Origin: Rhodanobacter sp. Soil772
GTDB lineage: Bacteria > Pseudomonadota > Gammaproteobacteria > Xanthomonadales > Rhodanobacteraceae
Direction of reading: 5' to 3'
Length of the DNA stretch: 64,000 nucleotides
Assembly (NCBI RefSeq): GCF_001428385.1
Contig: NZ_LMSK01000001.1
Location: 1,306,358 to 1,370,357, forward strand
Shown: in pieces, positions 21,292 through 30,250 of the stretch
Numbering within the stretch: the stretch's first letter is position 1
Layout of the letters: every line of letters begins with the position of its first letter
Program-made: the position numbers and the translations under genes
Notes under the pieces: model-generated
The model's input: the letters and a program-made list of their open reading frames with translations, nothing else
The model's database searches: none
Told to the model about the DNA's origin: nothing

Positions 21292-21571
21292 AGCCCTCGA
21301 CTCTTACCTTGAGTTTCTGTCCCGGTCGGAACGTCACCACGCGCCGGGCGGAGATCGGAATCTCCTCGCCGGTTTTCGGGTTGCGTCCAGGCCGCTGGTT
21401 CTTCAGCCGCAGGTCGAAATTGCCGAAACCGGACAACTTCACCTGTTCGCCATTTTCCAGTGCCCCGCGGACCACCTCGAAATAGGCGTCCACGAATTCC
21501 TTCGCCTCACGCTTGTTGAGGCCCACGTCGAGGAAAAGCCGCTCGGCCATTTCCGCCTTGGTCAGCGCCAT
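21272..21571 (-). CDS. ihfA: Integration host factor subunit alpha
   Basis: This 99-residue DNA-bending protein forms IHF with the product of ihfB. The HU/IHF signature [21 protein letters not shown] lies at about residues 48-68, with the Pro that intercalates into [16 protein letters not shown] is a typical start. The gene follows pheT by 1 bp, the standard pheS-pheT-ihfA order, and overlaps the MerR-type gene. Confidence 0.97.
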   Translation of the reverse strand: MALTKAEMAERLFLDVGLNKREAKEFVDAYFEVVRGALENGEQVKLSGFGNFDLRLKNQRPGRNPKTGEEIPISARRVVTFRPGQKLKVRVEGYAGSRE

Positions 21572-21572
21572 C

Positions 21573-23951
21573 TCATCCTCGCAGCTTTGCCTTGCATGAT
21601 TGCTCCAACGCAGCTAGCGCTTCTCGTACACAACGGTCCGCGTCGTCGTCGGTAAGCGTGCGTGAAGCGTCCTGTAAAATCAAGCCCATAGCGAGACTTT
21701 TTCGGCCCGCTTCGACTCCCTTGCCGCTGTAACGGTCGAACAGGCGCAATTCCTTCAGCCGTTCGCCCAGCGTGTGGCGAACCGTCTGCTCGATCTGTGA
21801 CCAGCTGACCGTTTCCGGCAGGTCCACCGCGATGTCACGGCGTACCGTGGGGAACCTTGGCACCGCCCGTGCCTGCGGCAGGCGACGCGCCAGCAGCGGC
21901 TCCAGGGCCAACTCCAGCACGTGTACGTCGGCGGCCAGGTCCAGCGCCTTGGCCAACTGCGGATGCAGCGCACCGAGATAGCCCACGGTCGCGCCATCGC
22001 GTACCACCCGCGCGCCACGTCCCGGGTGCAGCCAGCCCGGCAGGCCATCGGCATGCACCGACCAGCGCTGCGGCTCGCCGCCCCAGGCGATCAAGGCATC
22101 CAGGTCGCCCTTGAGGTCGTGGAAATCCAGCGCCCTTGCCGGCTCGCCCCACTGCTCGGCACGGGCATTGCCGCAGGCGACGATGGCCAGGCTCGGCGTC
22201 TCCACCGGGGGATCGCCTTCACCAAACACCCGCGCGACCTCGAACAGGCGCACCCGCTCCTGCTGGCGCGCGCGGTTGTGGCGCAGCGCCTCGATCAACC
22301 CCGGCAGCAGCGATGGCCGCATCACCGCCAGATCGGCCGACAGCGGATTGGCCAGCGCCACCAGGCGCTCGGTGAAGCCCCAGTCCGCCAGCAGGTCGGC
22401 CGCCACGAAGGACAGATTCACCGCCTCGTAGTAGCCGCGCGCGGCCAGCTGTTCGCGCAGCGCCAGCTCGCCGATGCGTGCCTCCGGTTCGATCGCCAGG
22501 GTCAGCGCGCCAGCCGGCGTCGCGGTGGGGATGTTGTCGTAGCCGAAGATCCGCGCAACTTCCTCGATCAGGTCTTCCTCGCGCTCGATGTCGAAGCGGC
22601 TGCTCGGCGCGATGACCTGCCAGCCGTCGGTTGTCGTTGCCACCTGCATGCCGAGCGCGGTGAAGATGCGCGCCACTTCGGCATCCGCCACGTCCACGCC
22701 GAGCACGCGCTTCAGGCGCGCGCGGCGCAATGCCACCGCCGCCGGCAGCGGCAGGTCGGCCAGGTTCTCCGCCACCAGCACCGGCCCGGCCTCGCCGCCG
22801 GCGATCGCCAGCAGCAGTTCGGTGGCGCGCTCCAGCGCGCGGCGCGGCAGTTCCGGATCGACGCCACGCTCGAAGCGGTGCGAGGCATCGGTGTGCAGGC
22901 CGAGCTTGCGCGCGCGGCCCATGATCGCGGCCGGCGCGAAGTGCGCGGATTCCAGGAAGATGTCGTGCGTGGCATCGGTGACGCGCGAGTCGAAGCCGCC
23001 CATCACGCCGGCGACCGCGAGCGGTTTCTTCTCGTCAGCGATCAGCACGAAGCCGTCATCCAGCTTCGCCTCGTTGCCGTCGAGCAGCTTCAGCGTCTCG
23101 CCGGCACGCGCGTGGCGCACCACGATGTCGCCTTCGAGCGTGTCGTTGTCGAACGCGTGCAGCGGCTGGCCCAGTTCGAGCATCACGTAGTTGGTGACGT
23201 CGACCACCGCGCTGATCGGGCGCAGGCCGGCGCGGTGCAGACGTTCGGCCAGCCACAGCGGCGTGCGTGCGGCCGGATCGATGCCCTCGACGATACGGCC
23301 GAGATAGCGCGGCGCATCCTTGCCCGCTTCCAGCCGGATGCCGCGACGCGCGGCGCCGGTGACCGGCGCCGGCGCCTGTATCGGCACTTTCACCGTGCTG
23401 CCGAACAACGCGGCCACGTCGTGCGCCAGGCCGACCAGGCCGAGGCAGTCGGGCCGGTTCGGAGTGAGCTTGAGCTCGAAGCTGGCGTCGGGCAGGCCGA
23501 GGTAGTCGGCCAGCGACTGGCCGACCGGCGCATCCAGCGGCAGTTCCAGCAGGCCGGACGCGTCGGCGTCGATACCCAGTTCCTTCGCCGAGCACAGCAT
23601 GCCGAACGATTCCACGCCACGCAGCTTCGCCGCCTTGATCGCGACACCACCCGGCAGCTTCGCCCCGACCATGGCCAGCGGCACTTTGATACCGACGCGC
23701 GCGTTCGGTGCGCCGCAGACGATCTGCAGCGGTTCGCCCGGCCCCGCGTTCACCCTGCATACCTGCAGCCGATCCGCTTCCGGGTGCTTTTCGGCAGCGA
23801 TGATCTCGGCCACCACCACGCCGGCCAGGTCGTCGCCCAGCGGCGTGAGTTCTTCCACTTCCAGCCCGGCCATGGTCAGCGCATGGGCCAGTTCGGCGCG
23901 GTCGGCCTTGATCTCGACCAGCTCGCGCAGCCAGTTCTCGGAGAATTTCAT
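21573..23951 (-). CDS. pheT: Phenylalanyl-tRNA synthetase beta subunit
   Basis: This 792-residue subunit belongs to the alpha2-beta2 synthetase. It begins [14 protein letters not shown], followed by a tRNA-binding OB domain (about residues 40-150: [20 protein letters not shown]), the B3/B4 editing region, B5 domains, and a C-terminal anticodon-binding domain ([18 protein letters not shown]). Length is normal. It is separated from pheS by 99 bp containing an inverted repeat, which is wider than the usual tight pheST junction. Confidence 0.96.
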   Translation of the reverse strand: MKFSENWLRELVEIKADRAELAHALTMAGLEVEELTPLGDDLAGVVVAEIIAAEKHPEADRLQVCRVNAGPGEPLQIVCGAPNARVGIKVPLAMVGAKLPGGVAIKAAKLRGVESFGMLCSAKELGIDADASGLLELPLDAPVGQSLADYLGLPDASFELKLTPNRPDCLGLVGLAHDVAALFGSTVKVPIQAPAPVTGAARRGIRLEAGKDAPRYLGRIVEGIDPAARTPLWLAERLHRAGLRPISAVVDVTNYVMLELGQPLHAFDNDTLEGDIVVRHARAGETLKLLDGNEAKLDDGFVLIADEKKPLAVAGVMGGFDSRVTDATHDIFLESAHFAPAAIMGRARKLGLHTDASHRFERGVDPELPRRALERATELLLAIAGGEAGPVLVAENLADLPLPAAVALRRARLKRVLGVDVADAEVARIFTALGMQVATTTDGWQVIAPSSRFDIEREEDLIEEVARIFGYDNIPTATPAGALTLAIEPEARIGELALREQLAARGYYEAVNLSFVAADLLADWGFTERLVALANPLSADLAVMRPSLLPGLIEALRHNRARQQERVRLFEVARVFGEGDPPVETPSLAIVACGNARAEQWGEPARALDFHDLKGDLDALIAWGGEPQRWSVHADGLPGWLHPGRGARVVRDGATVGYLGALHPQLAKALDLAADVHVLELALEPLLARRLPQARAVPRFPTVRRDIAVDLPETVSWSQIEQTVRHTLGERLKELRLFDRYSGKGVEAGRKSLAMGLILQDASRTLTDDDADRCVREALAALEQSCKAKLRG

Positions 23952-23956
23952 GGTTT

Positions 23957-24046
23957 GGAATCCGGAATTCGGGATTAAATATTCGGGATTCGGAAAGCGT
24001 GGAATCGAGGCTCTTGCGAATCCCGAATCCCCATTCCCGAATCCCG
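23957..24046. repeat. GGGATTCGG-type inverted repeat, copy 2, between pheS and pheT
   Basis: The left arm has ATTCGGGATT units (23966-23993) and the right arm has CGAATCCCGAATCCCCATTCCCGAATCCC (about 24017-24046). It is the same family as the copy at 20665-20758. It lies inside the pheS-pheT operon and fills nearly the whole gap between the genes. Confidence 0.83.
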
Positions 24047-24050
24047 CTCC

Positions 24051-25124
<1,074 letters not shown>

Positions 25125-25156
25125 TCATATCGCGCTGACGCAGGAGCGTCCGACGA

Positions 25157-25516
25157 TCAAGCGGCCAGACTGGCCTTCGCTTTCTCGGCGATCACTTCAA
25201 ACGCCTTGATGTCGTGCACGGCGATATCAGCGAGGACCTTGCGGTCGACGGTGATGCCGGCCTTGCTCAGGCCATTGATCAGGCGGCTGTAGGACAGCCC
25301 GAACATGCGCGCGGCGGCGTTGATGCGGACGATCCACAGCGCACGGAACTGGCGCTTGCGCTGCTTGCGGCCGATATAGGCGTACTGGCCGGCCTTGATG
25401 ACGGCCTGGTTGGCAACGCGGAAGACCTTGCGGCGGGCGTTGTAGTAGCCCTTGGCGCGGCCGATGATTTTCTTGTGACGACGACGGGCGGTAACGCCAC
25501 GCTTTACACGAGCCAT
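25157..25516 (-). CDS. rplT: 50S ribosomal protein L20
   Basis: This 119-residue basic large-subunit protein begins [21 protein letters not shown] with the family signature [20 protein letters not shown] near residue 47. L20 is also the translational repressor of its own operon in many bacteria. It follows rpmI by 16 bp. Confidence 0.98.
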   Translation of the reverse strand: MARVKRGVTARRRHKKIIGRAKGYYNARRKVFRVANQAVIKAGQYAYIGRKQRKRQFRALWIVRINAAARMFGLSYSRLINGLSKAGITVDRKVLADIAVHDIKAFEVIAEKAKASLAA

Positions 25517-25532
25517 GGTTTATCTCCTCGTC

Positions 25533-25730
25533 TTACAAGTACGGCAGCATGCGGGCCACACCCGGGGCGTCACACGCCTTGAGGTGGTTCTTGGAACGCA
25601 AGCCGCGCTTCAGCTTGGTCGACTTCTTGGTCAGGATGTGTGACCGGAAGGCGTGACCGCACTTGATCTTGCCCGACGCGGTCTTGCGAAAACGCTTCGC
25701 AGCCGCCCGGTTGGTCTTGATCTTGGGCAT
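25533..25730 (-). CDS. rpmI: 50S ribosomal protein L35
   Basis: This 65-residue protein, [20 protein letters not shown] at the N-terminus, has normal length for L35. The start at 25730 has an AAGGAG site (minus strand, about 25737-25742). An upstream in-frame extension to 25859 is not used. It begins the rpmI-rplT pair, with infC about 280 bp upstream. Confidence 0.97.
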   Translation of the reverse strand: MPKIKTNRAAAKRFRKTASGKIKCGHAFRSHILTKKSTKLKRGLRSKNHLKACDAPGVARMLPYL

Positions 25731-25908
25731 GGGAATGCTCCTTGTATGGGGGCTCGCCCTGCGCGGGCAGCCCCGGTTTCTGACTGATCTGGCGGTGGCG
25801 GCACCCCCGAAGGGATCCGGCCACGCTTTCCGTCCTGCCACGATCGGTGCACGACCCATCCAGGCGGGTCGAACCGGCGATTATACGGAGTTCATGGCGC
25901 TGATGCCA
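25731..25908 (-). promoter_or_regulatory. Promoter and candidate leader of rpmI-rplT
   Basis: The minus strand carries a perfect TATAAT at 25885-25880, with no strong -35, about 150 nt upstream of rpmI. Immediately before the rpmI ribosome site is a stem GGGGCT...AGCCCC with inner GCCC/GGGC (minus strand, about 25773-25748). Position and shape fit an L20-type autoregulatory leader. That role is inferred from location only. Confidence 0.5.
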
Positions 25909-25982
25909 GTAGGGGCGCACCCTGTGCGCGATGGCTCCTGGATTGAAGCCCCGGAGCCATCGCACACAGGGTGCGCCCCTAC
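25909..25982. repeat. 30-bp-arm inverted repeat between infC and rpmI
   Basis: The arm 25909-25938 (starting GTAGGGGCGCACCCTGTGCG) pairs 29 of 30 with 25953-25982 around a 14-nt loop. It would be a very stable stem in the infC transcript, 29 nt after the infC stop on the minus strand. It resembles the dispersed GTAGGGGCGCACCC repeats of Lysobacterales genomes. Only one copy was seen in this window. Confidence 0.85.
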
Positions 25983-26011
25983 ACAACGACACCCGAAGGT
26001 GTCGTGGCGGC

Positions 26012-26536
26012 TTATTTCTTCTTGGGGCCGATCATCATGACCATCTGGCGCCCTTCCAGCCGCGGGAACGACTCGATCTGGCCGTTCTCGCCGACGTCTT
26101 CCTGGATCTTCTTGGCCAGGTTCTGGCCCAGGTCCTGATGCGACATCTCGCGGCCGCGGAAGCGGATGGTGACCTTGACCTTGTCGCCCTCTTCCAGGAA
26201 GCGGAGCATGTTGCGCAGCTTGATCTGGTAGTCGCCCACGTCCGTGACCGGGCGGAACTTCACTTCCTTGATCTCGACCTGCTTCTGCTTCTTCTTGGCG
26301 GCCTGCGCCTTCTTCTGGGCTTCGAACTTGAACTTGCCGTAATCCATGATGCGGCAGACCGGCGGGTCGCCGTTCGGCTGGATCTCGACCAGATCCATGC
26401 CTGCTTCCTGCGCCAGGCTGAGCGCCTCGTCACGACTGAGAATGCCCAGCTGTTCCGAGTCAGCGCCAATCACGCGCACACGCGGCACGCGGATTTCCAG
26501 GTTACGACGATTGCCCTTGTTGTCGGTGGTAGCGAT
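26012..26536 (-). CDS. infC: Translation initiation factor IF-3, ATC start codon
   Basis: This 174-residue IF-3 keeps the ribosomal subunits apart and proofreads start-codon selection. The conserved N-terminal residues lie upstream of the first GTG. In frame the sequence reads [16 protein letters not shown] before [15 protein letters not shown], beginning at an ATC (26536-26534) with GGAGG eight bases upstream. Rare AUU/AUC starts on infC are the known basis of its autoregulation, since IF-3 discriminates against them. The C-terminal domain ends [13 protein letters not shown]. thrS lies 44 bp upstream. Confidence 0.95.
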   Translation of the reverse strand: MATTDNKGNRRNLEIRVPRVRVIGADSEQLGILSRDEALSLAQEAGMDLVEIQPNGDPPVCRIMDYGKFKFEAQKKAQAAKKKQKQVEIKEVKFRPVTDVGDYQIKLRNMLRFLEEGDKVKVTIRFRGREMSHQDLGQNLAKKIQEDVGENGQIESFPRLEGRQMVMMIGPKKK

Positions 26537-26580
26537 ACCACGATCCTCCAGAAGAAGTAATGAAACAGACCGCCCGGCGC

Positions 26581-28482
26581 TCAGCGCCGGATTTCGGTCT
26601 CCAGTCGTTCGACGAAGCTGGCCAGCGGCATGCTGCCCAGGTCCTCGCCGGAACGGGTACGCACAGAAACGGCACCCGTTTCCTTCTCGCGATCACCGAT
26701 CACGAGAAGATAAGGCACTTTCTGCATCGTATGTTCGCGGATTTTATAGCCGACTTTCTCGTTGCGCAAATCCGATTGTACCCGGAAACCTTTGTCGACA
26801 AGGGCTTGCGTCACTTCACGAACGTAATCGGCCTGCGCATCGGTGATATTGAGCACCACTGCCTGCACCGGGGCCAGCCAGGCCGGCAGCAGGCCGGCGT
26901 GGTGCTCGATCAGGATGCCGATGAAACGCTCCATCGAGCCCACGATGGCCCGGTGCAGCATCACCGGATGCTGCTTCTGCGAGTGCTCGTCCACGTACTC
27001 GGCGCCCAGGCGCTCGGGCATCATGAAATCGACCTGCATGGTGCCGACCTGCCAGGCGCGGCCGATCGAATCCTTCAGGTGGTACTCGATCTTGGGAGCG
27101 TAGAACGCGCCCTCGCCCGGCAATTCCTCCCATTCCACGCCGGCGGCGCGCAGCGCGCGGCGCAGCATTTCCTCGGTGCGATCCCAGAATTCGTCGGAAC
27201 CGATGCGCTTGTCCGGTCGCAGTGCCAGCTTGATCGCCAGGTCGGTGAAGCCGAAGTCGGCATACACCTTCATCGCCTGCAGGTGGAACGCGGTGACTTC
27301 CTCCTCGACCTGCTCCGGCGTGCAGAAGATGTGGCCGTCGTCCTGGGTGAACGCACGCACGCGCATGATGCCGTGCAGCGCACCGGACGGTTCGTTGCGG
27401 TGGCAGCCGCCGAACTCGCCGTAGCGGATCGGCAGCTCGCGGTAGCTGCGCAGGCCGGTATTGAACACCTGCACGTGGCCCGGGCAATTCATCGGCTTCA
27501 GCGCGAAGGTATGCTTCTCCGACTCGGTAAAGAACATGTTCTCGGCGTAGTTGTCCCAGTGCCCGGACTTCTTCCACAGCGACACGTCCAGCACCATCGG
27601 GCAGCGCACTTCCTGGTAGCCGCTCTTCTTGTACACGCCGCGCATGTACTGCTCGACCTGCTGCCAGATCGCCCAGCCGTTCGGGTGCCAGAACACCATG
27701 CCGGGGCTTTCTTCCTGCTGGTGGAACAGGTCGAGCTGCTTGCCGATCTTGCGGTGGTCGCGCTTCTCGGCCTCCTCCAGTTGGTACAGGTAAGCCTTCA
27801 GATCCTTGTCGTTGAGCCAGGCAGTGCCGTAGATGCGGCTGAGCATCGCGTTGTTGGAATCGCCGCGCCAATACGCGCCGGCCACCTTCATCAGCTTGAA
27901 GGAGTGCAGCTTGCCGGTGTTCGGCACGTGCGGGCCGCGGCACAGGTCGGTGAACTCGCCTTGCGAGTACAGCGACAGATCCTCGTTGGCCGGAATGCCC
28001 TCGATGATCTCGGCCTTGTAGCTCTCGCCCAGGCCGCGGAAGAACGCCACCGCCTCGTCGCGCGACTTCACGCTGCGCGTCACCGGCAATTGCTCGGCGA
28101 CCAGCTTGTGCATCTCCGCCTCGATCTTCGGCAGGTCGTCCGGAGTGAACGGACGCTCGTAGGCGAAGTCGTAGTAGAAGCCGTTCTCGATCACCGGGCC
28201 GATCGTGACCTGCGCGCCCGGAAACAGCCGTTGCACCGCCTGGCCCATCAAGTGCGCAGTGGAGTGGCGCAGGATTTCCAGCGCCTCGGGGCTTTTCTCG
28301 GTGACGATCTGCAGGCTGGCGTCGTGCTCGATCGGGAAGCTGGCGTCGACCAGCTTGCCGTCGACCTTGCCGGCCAGCGTTGCCTTGGCCAGGCCGGCGC
28401 CAATCGAGGCGGCCACGTCCTGCACGGTGACGGGATGATCGAACGGCCGCTTGCTGCCGTCGGGTAGTGTAACTTCAATCAT
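26581..28482 (-). CDS. thrS: Threonyl-tRNA synthetase
   Basis: This 633-residue class II synthetase has an N-terminal TGS domain ([18 protein letters not shown]), the editing domain with [12 protein letters not shown] (His pair for deacylating Ser-tRNA), the catalytic core with zinc-ligand region [10 protein letters not shown] and motif 2 near [13 protein letters not shown], and a C-terminal anticodon-binding domain ([14 protein letters not shown]). The start at 28482 is the family ATG; an upstream ATG at 28503 lies inside the terminator region. It heads the thrS-infC-rpmI-rplT-pheS-pheT-ihfA series and has an attenuator-like leader. Confidence 0.97.
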   Translation of the reverse strand: MIEVTLPDGSKRPFDHPVTVQDVAASIGAGLAKATLAGKVDGKLVDASFPIEHDASLQIVTEKSPEALEILRHSTAHLMGQAVQRLFPGAQVTIGPVIENGFYYDFAYERPFTPDDLPKIEAEMHKLVAEQLPVTRSVKSRDEAVAFFRGLGESYKAEIIEGIPANEDLSLYSQGEFTDLCRGPHVPNTGKLHSFKLMKVAGAYWRGDSNNAMLSRIYGTAWLNDKDLKAYLYQLEEAEKRDHRKIGKQLDLFHQQEESPGMVFWHPNGWAIWQQVEQYMRGVYKKSGYQEVRCPMVLDVSLWKKSGHWDNYAENMFFTESEKHTFALKPMNCPGHVQVFNTGLRSYRELPIRYGEFGGCHRNEPSGALHGIMRVRAFTQDDGHIFCTPEQVEEEVTAFHLQAMKVYADFGFTDLAIKLALRPDKRIGSDEFWDRTEEMLRRALRAAGVEWEELPGEGAFYAPKIEYHLKDSIGRAWQVGTMQVDFMMPERLGAEYVDEHSQKQHPVMLHRAIVGSMERFIGILIEHHAGLLPAWLAPVQAVVLNITDAQADYVREVTQALVDKGFRVQSDLRNEKVGYKIREHTMQKVPYLLVIGDREKETGAVSVRTRSGEDLGSMPLASFVERLETEIRR

Positions 28483-28501
28483 GGGAGCTTCTCTGGAAAG
28501 C

Positions 28502-28526
28502 AAAAAAGGGCATGACGCCCTTTTTT
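28502..28526. terminator. Terminator hairpin in the thrS leader
   Basis: The symmetric stem AAAAAAGGGC (28502-28511), loop atgac, GCCCTTTTTT (28517-28526) works as an intrinsic terminator on the minus strand 20 nt before the thrS start. It also has a T-run on the + strand. Together with the short upstream reading frame it looks like a transcription attenuator. Confidence 0.85.
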
Positions 28527-28549
28527 TGTAAACGAAGGCGTGGTGGCGG

Positions 28550-28576
28550 TCAGTCGTGGAAGCGGGTAGTTGCCAT
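28550..28576 (-). CDS. Candidate threonine leader peptide MATTRFHD
   Basis: This eight-codon frame, ATG GCA ACT ACC CGC TTC CAC GAC TGA, has two adjacent threonine codons. It ends 24 nt before the terminator stem that precedes thrS, and its Shine-Dalgarno is weak. Position, size and codon content fit a ribosome-stalling leader peptide reporting charged tRNA-Thr. The evidence is pattern only, since any eight-codon frame can arise by chance. Confidence 0.5.
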   Translation of the reverse strand: MATTRFHD

Positions 28577-28631
28577 GTCGCACACTCGGCCGGCGCAAGC
28601 GCGGGCCACCTTGGTCTTGGGCGATATCGAA

Positions 28632-28660
28632 ACGCTAGTTTAGCCCAGATTGCCTGTCAA
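28632..28660 (-). promoter_or_regulatory. Candidate thrS promoter
   Basis: The minus strand has a consensus -35 TTGACA (28660-28655) and, 17 bp on, TAGCGT (28637-28632) as a weak -10. It would start transcription about 50 nt upstream of the candidate leader peptide. On the + strand a TAGAAT at 28700-28705 may serve the divergent epimerase gene. Confidence 0.5.
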
Positions 28661-28730
28661 TCCTCACCCGGTGCGGCCTTACCGGCGGTGCTCGGGCGGT
28701 AGAATGCCCGCGATCTTCCGAGGACACTCC

Positions 28731-29738
28731 ATGCGCATCCTGGTTACCGGCACCGCCGGCTTCATCGGCGCCGCCCTGGCGCAGCGCCTGCTGGCGCGCG
28801 GCGACGTGGTCCATGGCTACGACAACCACAACAGCTACTACGATCCGGCGTTGAAGGAAGCCCGCCTGGCGCGCTTCGCCGATCATCCGAACTACACCCA
28901 TCAGCGCGCCGACTTGGCCGACGCCGACGCAGTGAATCGCGCATTCGCCACGTTCAAGCCGCAGCGCGTGGTGAACCTCGCTGCACAGGCCGGCGTGCGT
29001 TATTCGCTGCAAAACCCGCAGGCCTACGTGGCGAGCAACCTGGTCGGCTTCGTCAACATCCTCGAGGCCTGCCGCCACGGCGGCGTGGAGCATCTGGTCT
29101 ACGCCTCGTCCAGCTCGGTCTACGGCGCCAACCGCAAGCTGCCGTTCGCGGTGGAGGACGCGGTCGACCACCCGGTCAGCCTATACGCCGCCAGCAAGAA
29201 GGCGAACGAGTTGATGGCGCATACCTACAGCCATCTATACGGCCTGCCCACCACCGGCCTGCGCTTCTTCACCGTGTACGGGCCGTGGGGCCGGCCGGAC
29301 ATGTCGCCAATGCTGTTCGCCGACCGGATCAGCCGCGGCGAACCGATCGACGTGTTCAACTTCGGTCACCACAGCCGCGACTTCACCTATATCGACGACA
29401 TCGTCGAAGGCGTGATCCGCGCGCTCGACCATCCGGCCGAAGCCGATCCGGCGTACGACGCTGAGCGGCCGAACCCCGGCACCTCGAACGCGCCGTACCG
29501 CGTCTACAACCTCGGCAACGACCAGCCGGTGCAACTGCTGCGCTTCATCGAACTGCTGGAACAGAACTTCGGCCGCACGGTCGAGAAACGCCTGCTGCCG
29601 ATGCAACCGGGCGACGTGCCGGACACCTGGGCCGACGTGTCGGCACTGCGCCGCGACGTGGGCTACGCGCCGCATACCTCAATCGAGGATGGGGTGGCGC
29701 GCTTCGTCGAGTGGTACCGCGGGTACCACCACAACTGA
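28731..29738 (+). CDS. NAD-dependent epimerase, probable UDP-glucuronate 4-epimerase
   Basis: This 335-residue extended short-chain dehydrogenase has the NAD loop GTAGFIGAALAQRL at about residues 7-20, catalytic YAASK near residue 153 and ASSSSVYG near 125. Sequence features (HNSYYDPALKEARLARF, AQAGVRYSLQNPQAYV, TVYGPWGRPDMSPMLFA) are characteristic of UDP-glucuronate/UDP-galactose 4-epimerases that supply galacturonate for LPS or capsule. The start at 28731 has AGGA upstream. It is a lone gene convergent with the hemJ-like gene, so the final glycan cannot be told. Confidence 0.85.
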   Translation: MRILVTGTAGFIGAALAQRLLARGDVVHGYDNHNSYYDPALKEARLARFADHPNYTHQRADLADADAVNRAFATFKPQRVVNLAAQAGVRYSLQNPQAYVASNLVGFVNILEACRHGGVEHLVYASSSSVYGANRKLPFAVEDAVDHPVSLYAASKKANELMAHTYSHLYGLPTTGLRFFTVYGPWGRPDMSPMLFADRISRGEPIDVFNFGHHSRDFTYIDDIVEGVIRALDHPAEADPAYDAERPNPGTSNAPYRVYNLGNDQPVQLLRFIELLEQNFGRTVEKRLLPMQPGDVPDTWADVSALRRDVGYAPHTSIEDGVARFVEWYRGYHHN

Positions 29739-29739
29739 C

Positions 29740-30189
29740 TCAAAACGGCTTGGCGATCACCAGCCAGATCACCCCCAGCAACAGCAGCACCGGCAGCTCG
29801 TTGAGCCAGCGCAGCGTGCGCGAGGATGGCAGCGCGCCGCCCTTCCCGCTGCGCTTGAGCATGCGCCCGGCCCAGATGAAGTAGGCCAGCAGCACGGCCA
29901 CAAAGGTCAGCTTGGCATCGATCCAGTGCGTGCCGGCGGTGACGTTCGGCAACGTCTGCGGAAATACCCGCCAGCCTTGCCACAGGGTCAGCCCGAACAG
30001 GAACGCGATGCCGAACATGTTGTGGCCGAACTTGTACAGCCGCCGCCCCATCAATTGCAGCCGCGCCAGCACCGCCGGCTCGTTCGCCGCTTCAGCCAGG
30101 TTCACCAGGATCCGCGGCAGGTAGAACACCGTGGCCATCCAGGCGATGACGAACAGCAGGTGCAGCGACTTGATCAGCAGATAGGTCAT
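29740..30189 (-). CDS. hemJ: HemJ/CopD-type membrane protein
   Basis: This 149-residue four-helix membrane protein starts MTYLLIKSLHLLFVIAWMAT. The early His in SLHLLFVIAW and the later THWIDAKLTFVAVLLAYFIW segment match HemJ-type protoporphyrinogen oxidases, which oxidise protoporphyrinogen IX in heme synthesis and are common in Lysobacterales lacking HemG/HemY. It lies downstream of glnD on the same strand. The family (UPF0093/CopD-like) is clear; the heme role is by homology only. Confidence 0.8.
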   Translation of the reverse strand: MTYLLIKSLHLLFVIAWMATVFYLPRILVNLAEAANEPAVLARLQLMGRRLYKFGHNMFGIAFLFGLTLWQGWRVFPQTLPNVTAGTHWIDAKLTFVAVLLAYFIWAGRMLKRSGKGGALPSSRTLRWLNELPVLLLLGVIWLVIAKPF

Positions 30190-30250
30190 GGCAAAGACAT
30201 GTGGCCGCTGCGGCACGCAGCGGTCGCGATGATAGCGCGGGGGCCGGCGG

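Noticed and set aside
28483-28730. T-box riboswitch upstream of thrS
   Set aside because: No T-box sequence or specifier-loop architecture is visible, and T-boxes are not expected in gammaproteobacteria. The leader peptide plus terminator explains the region better.
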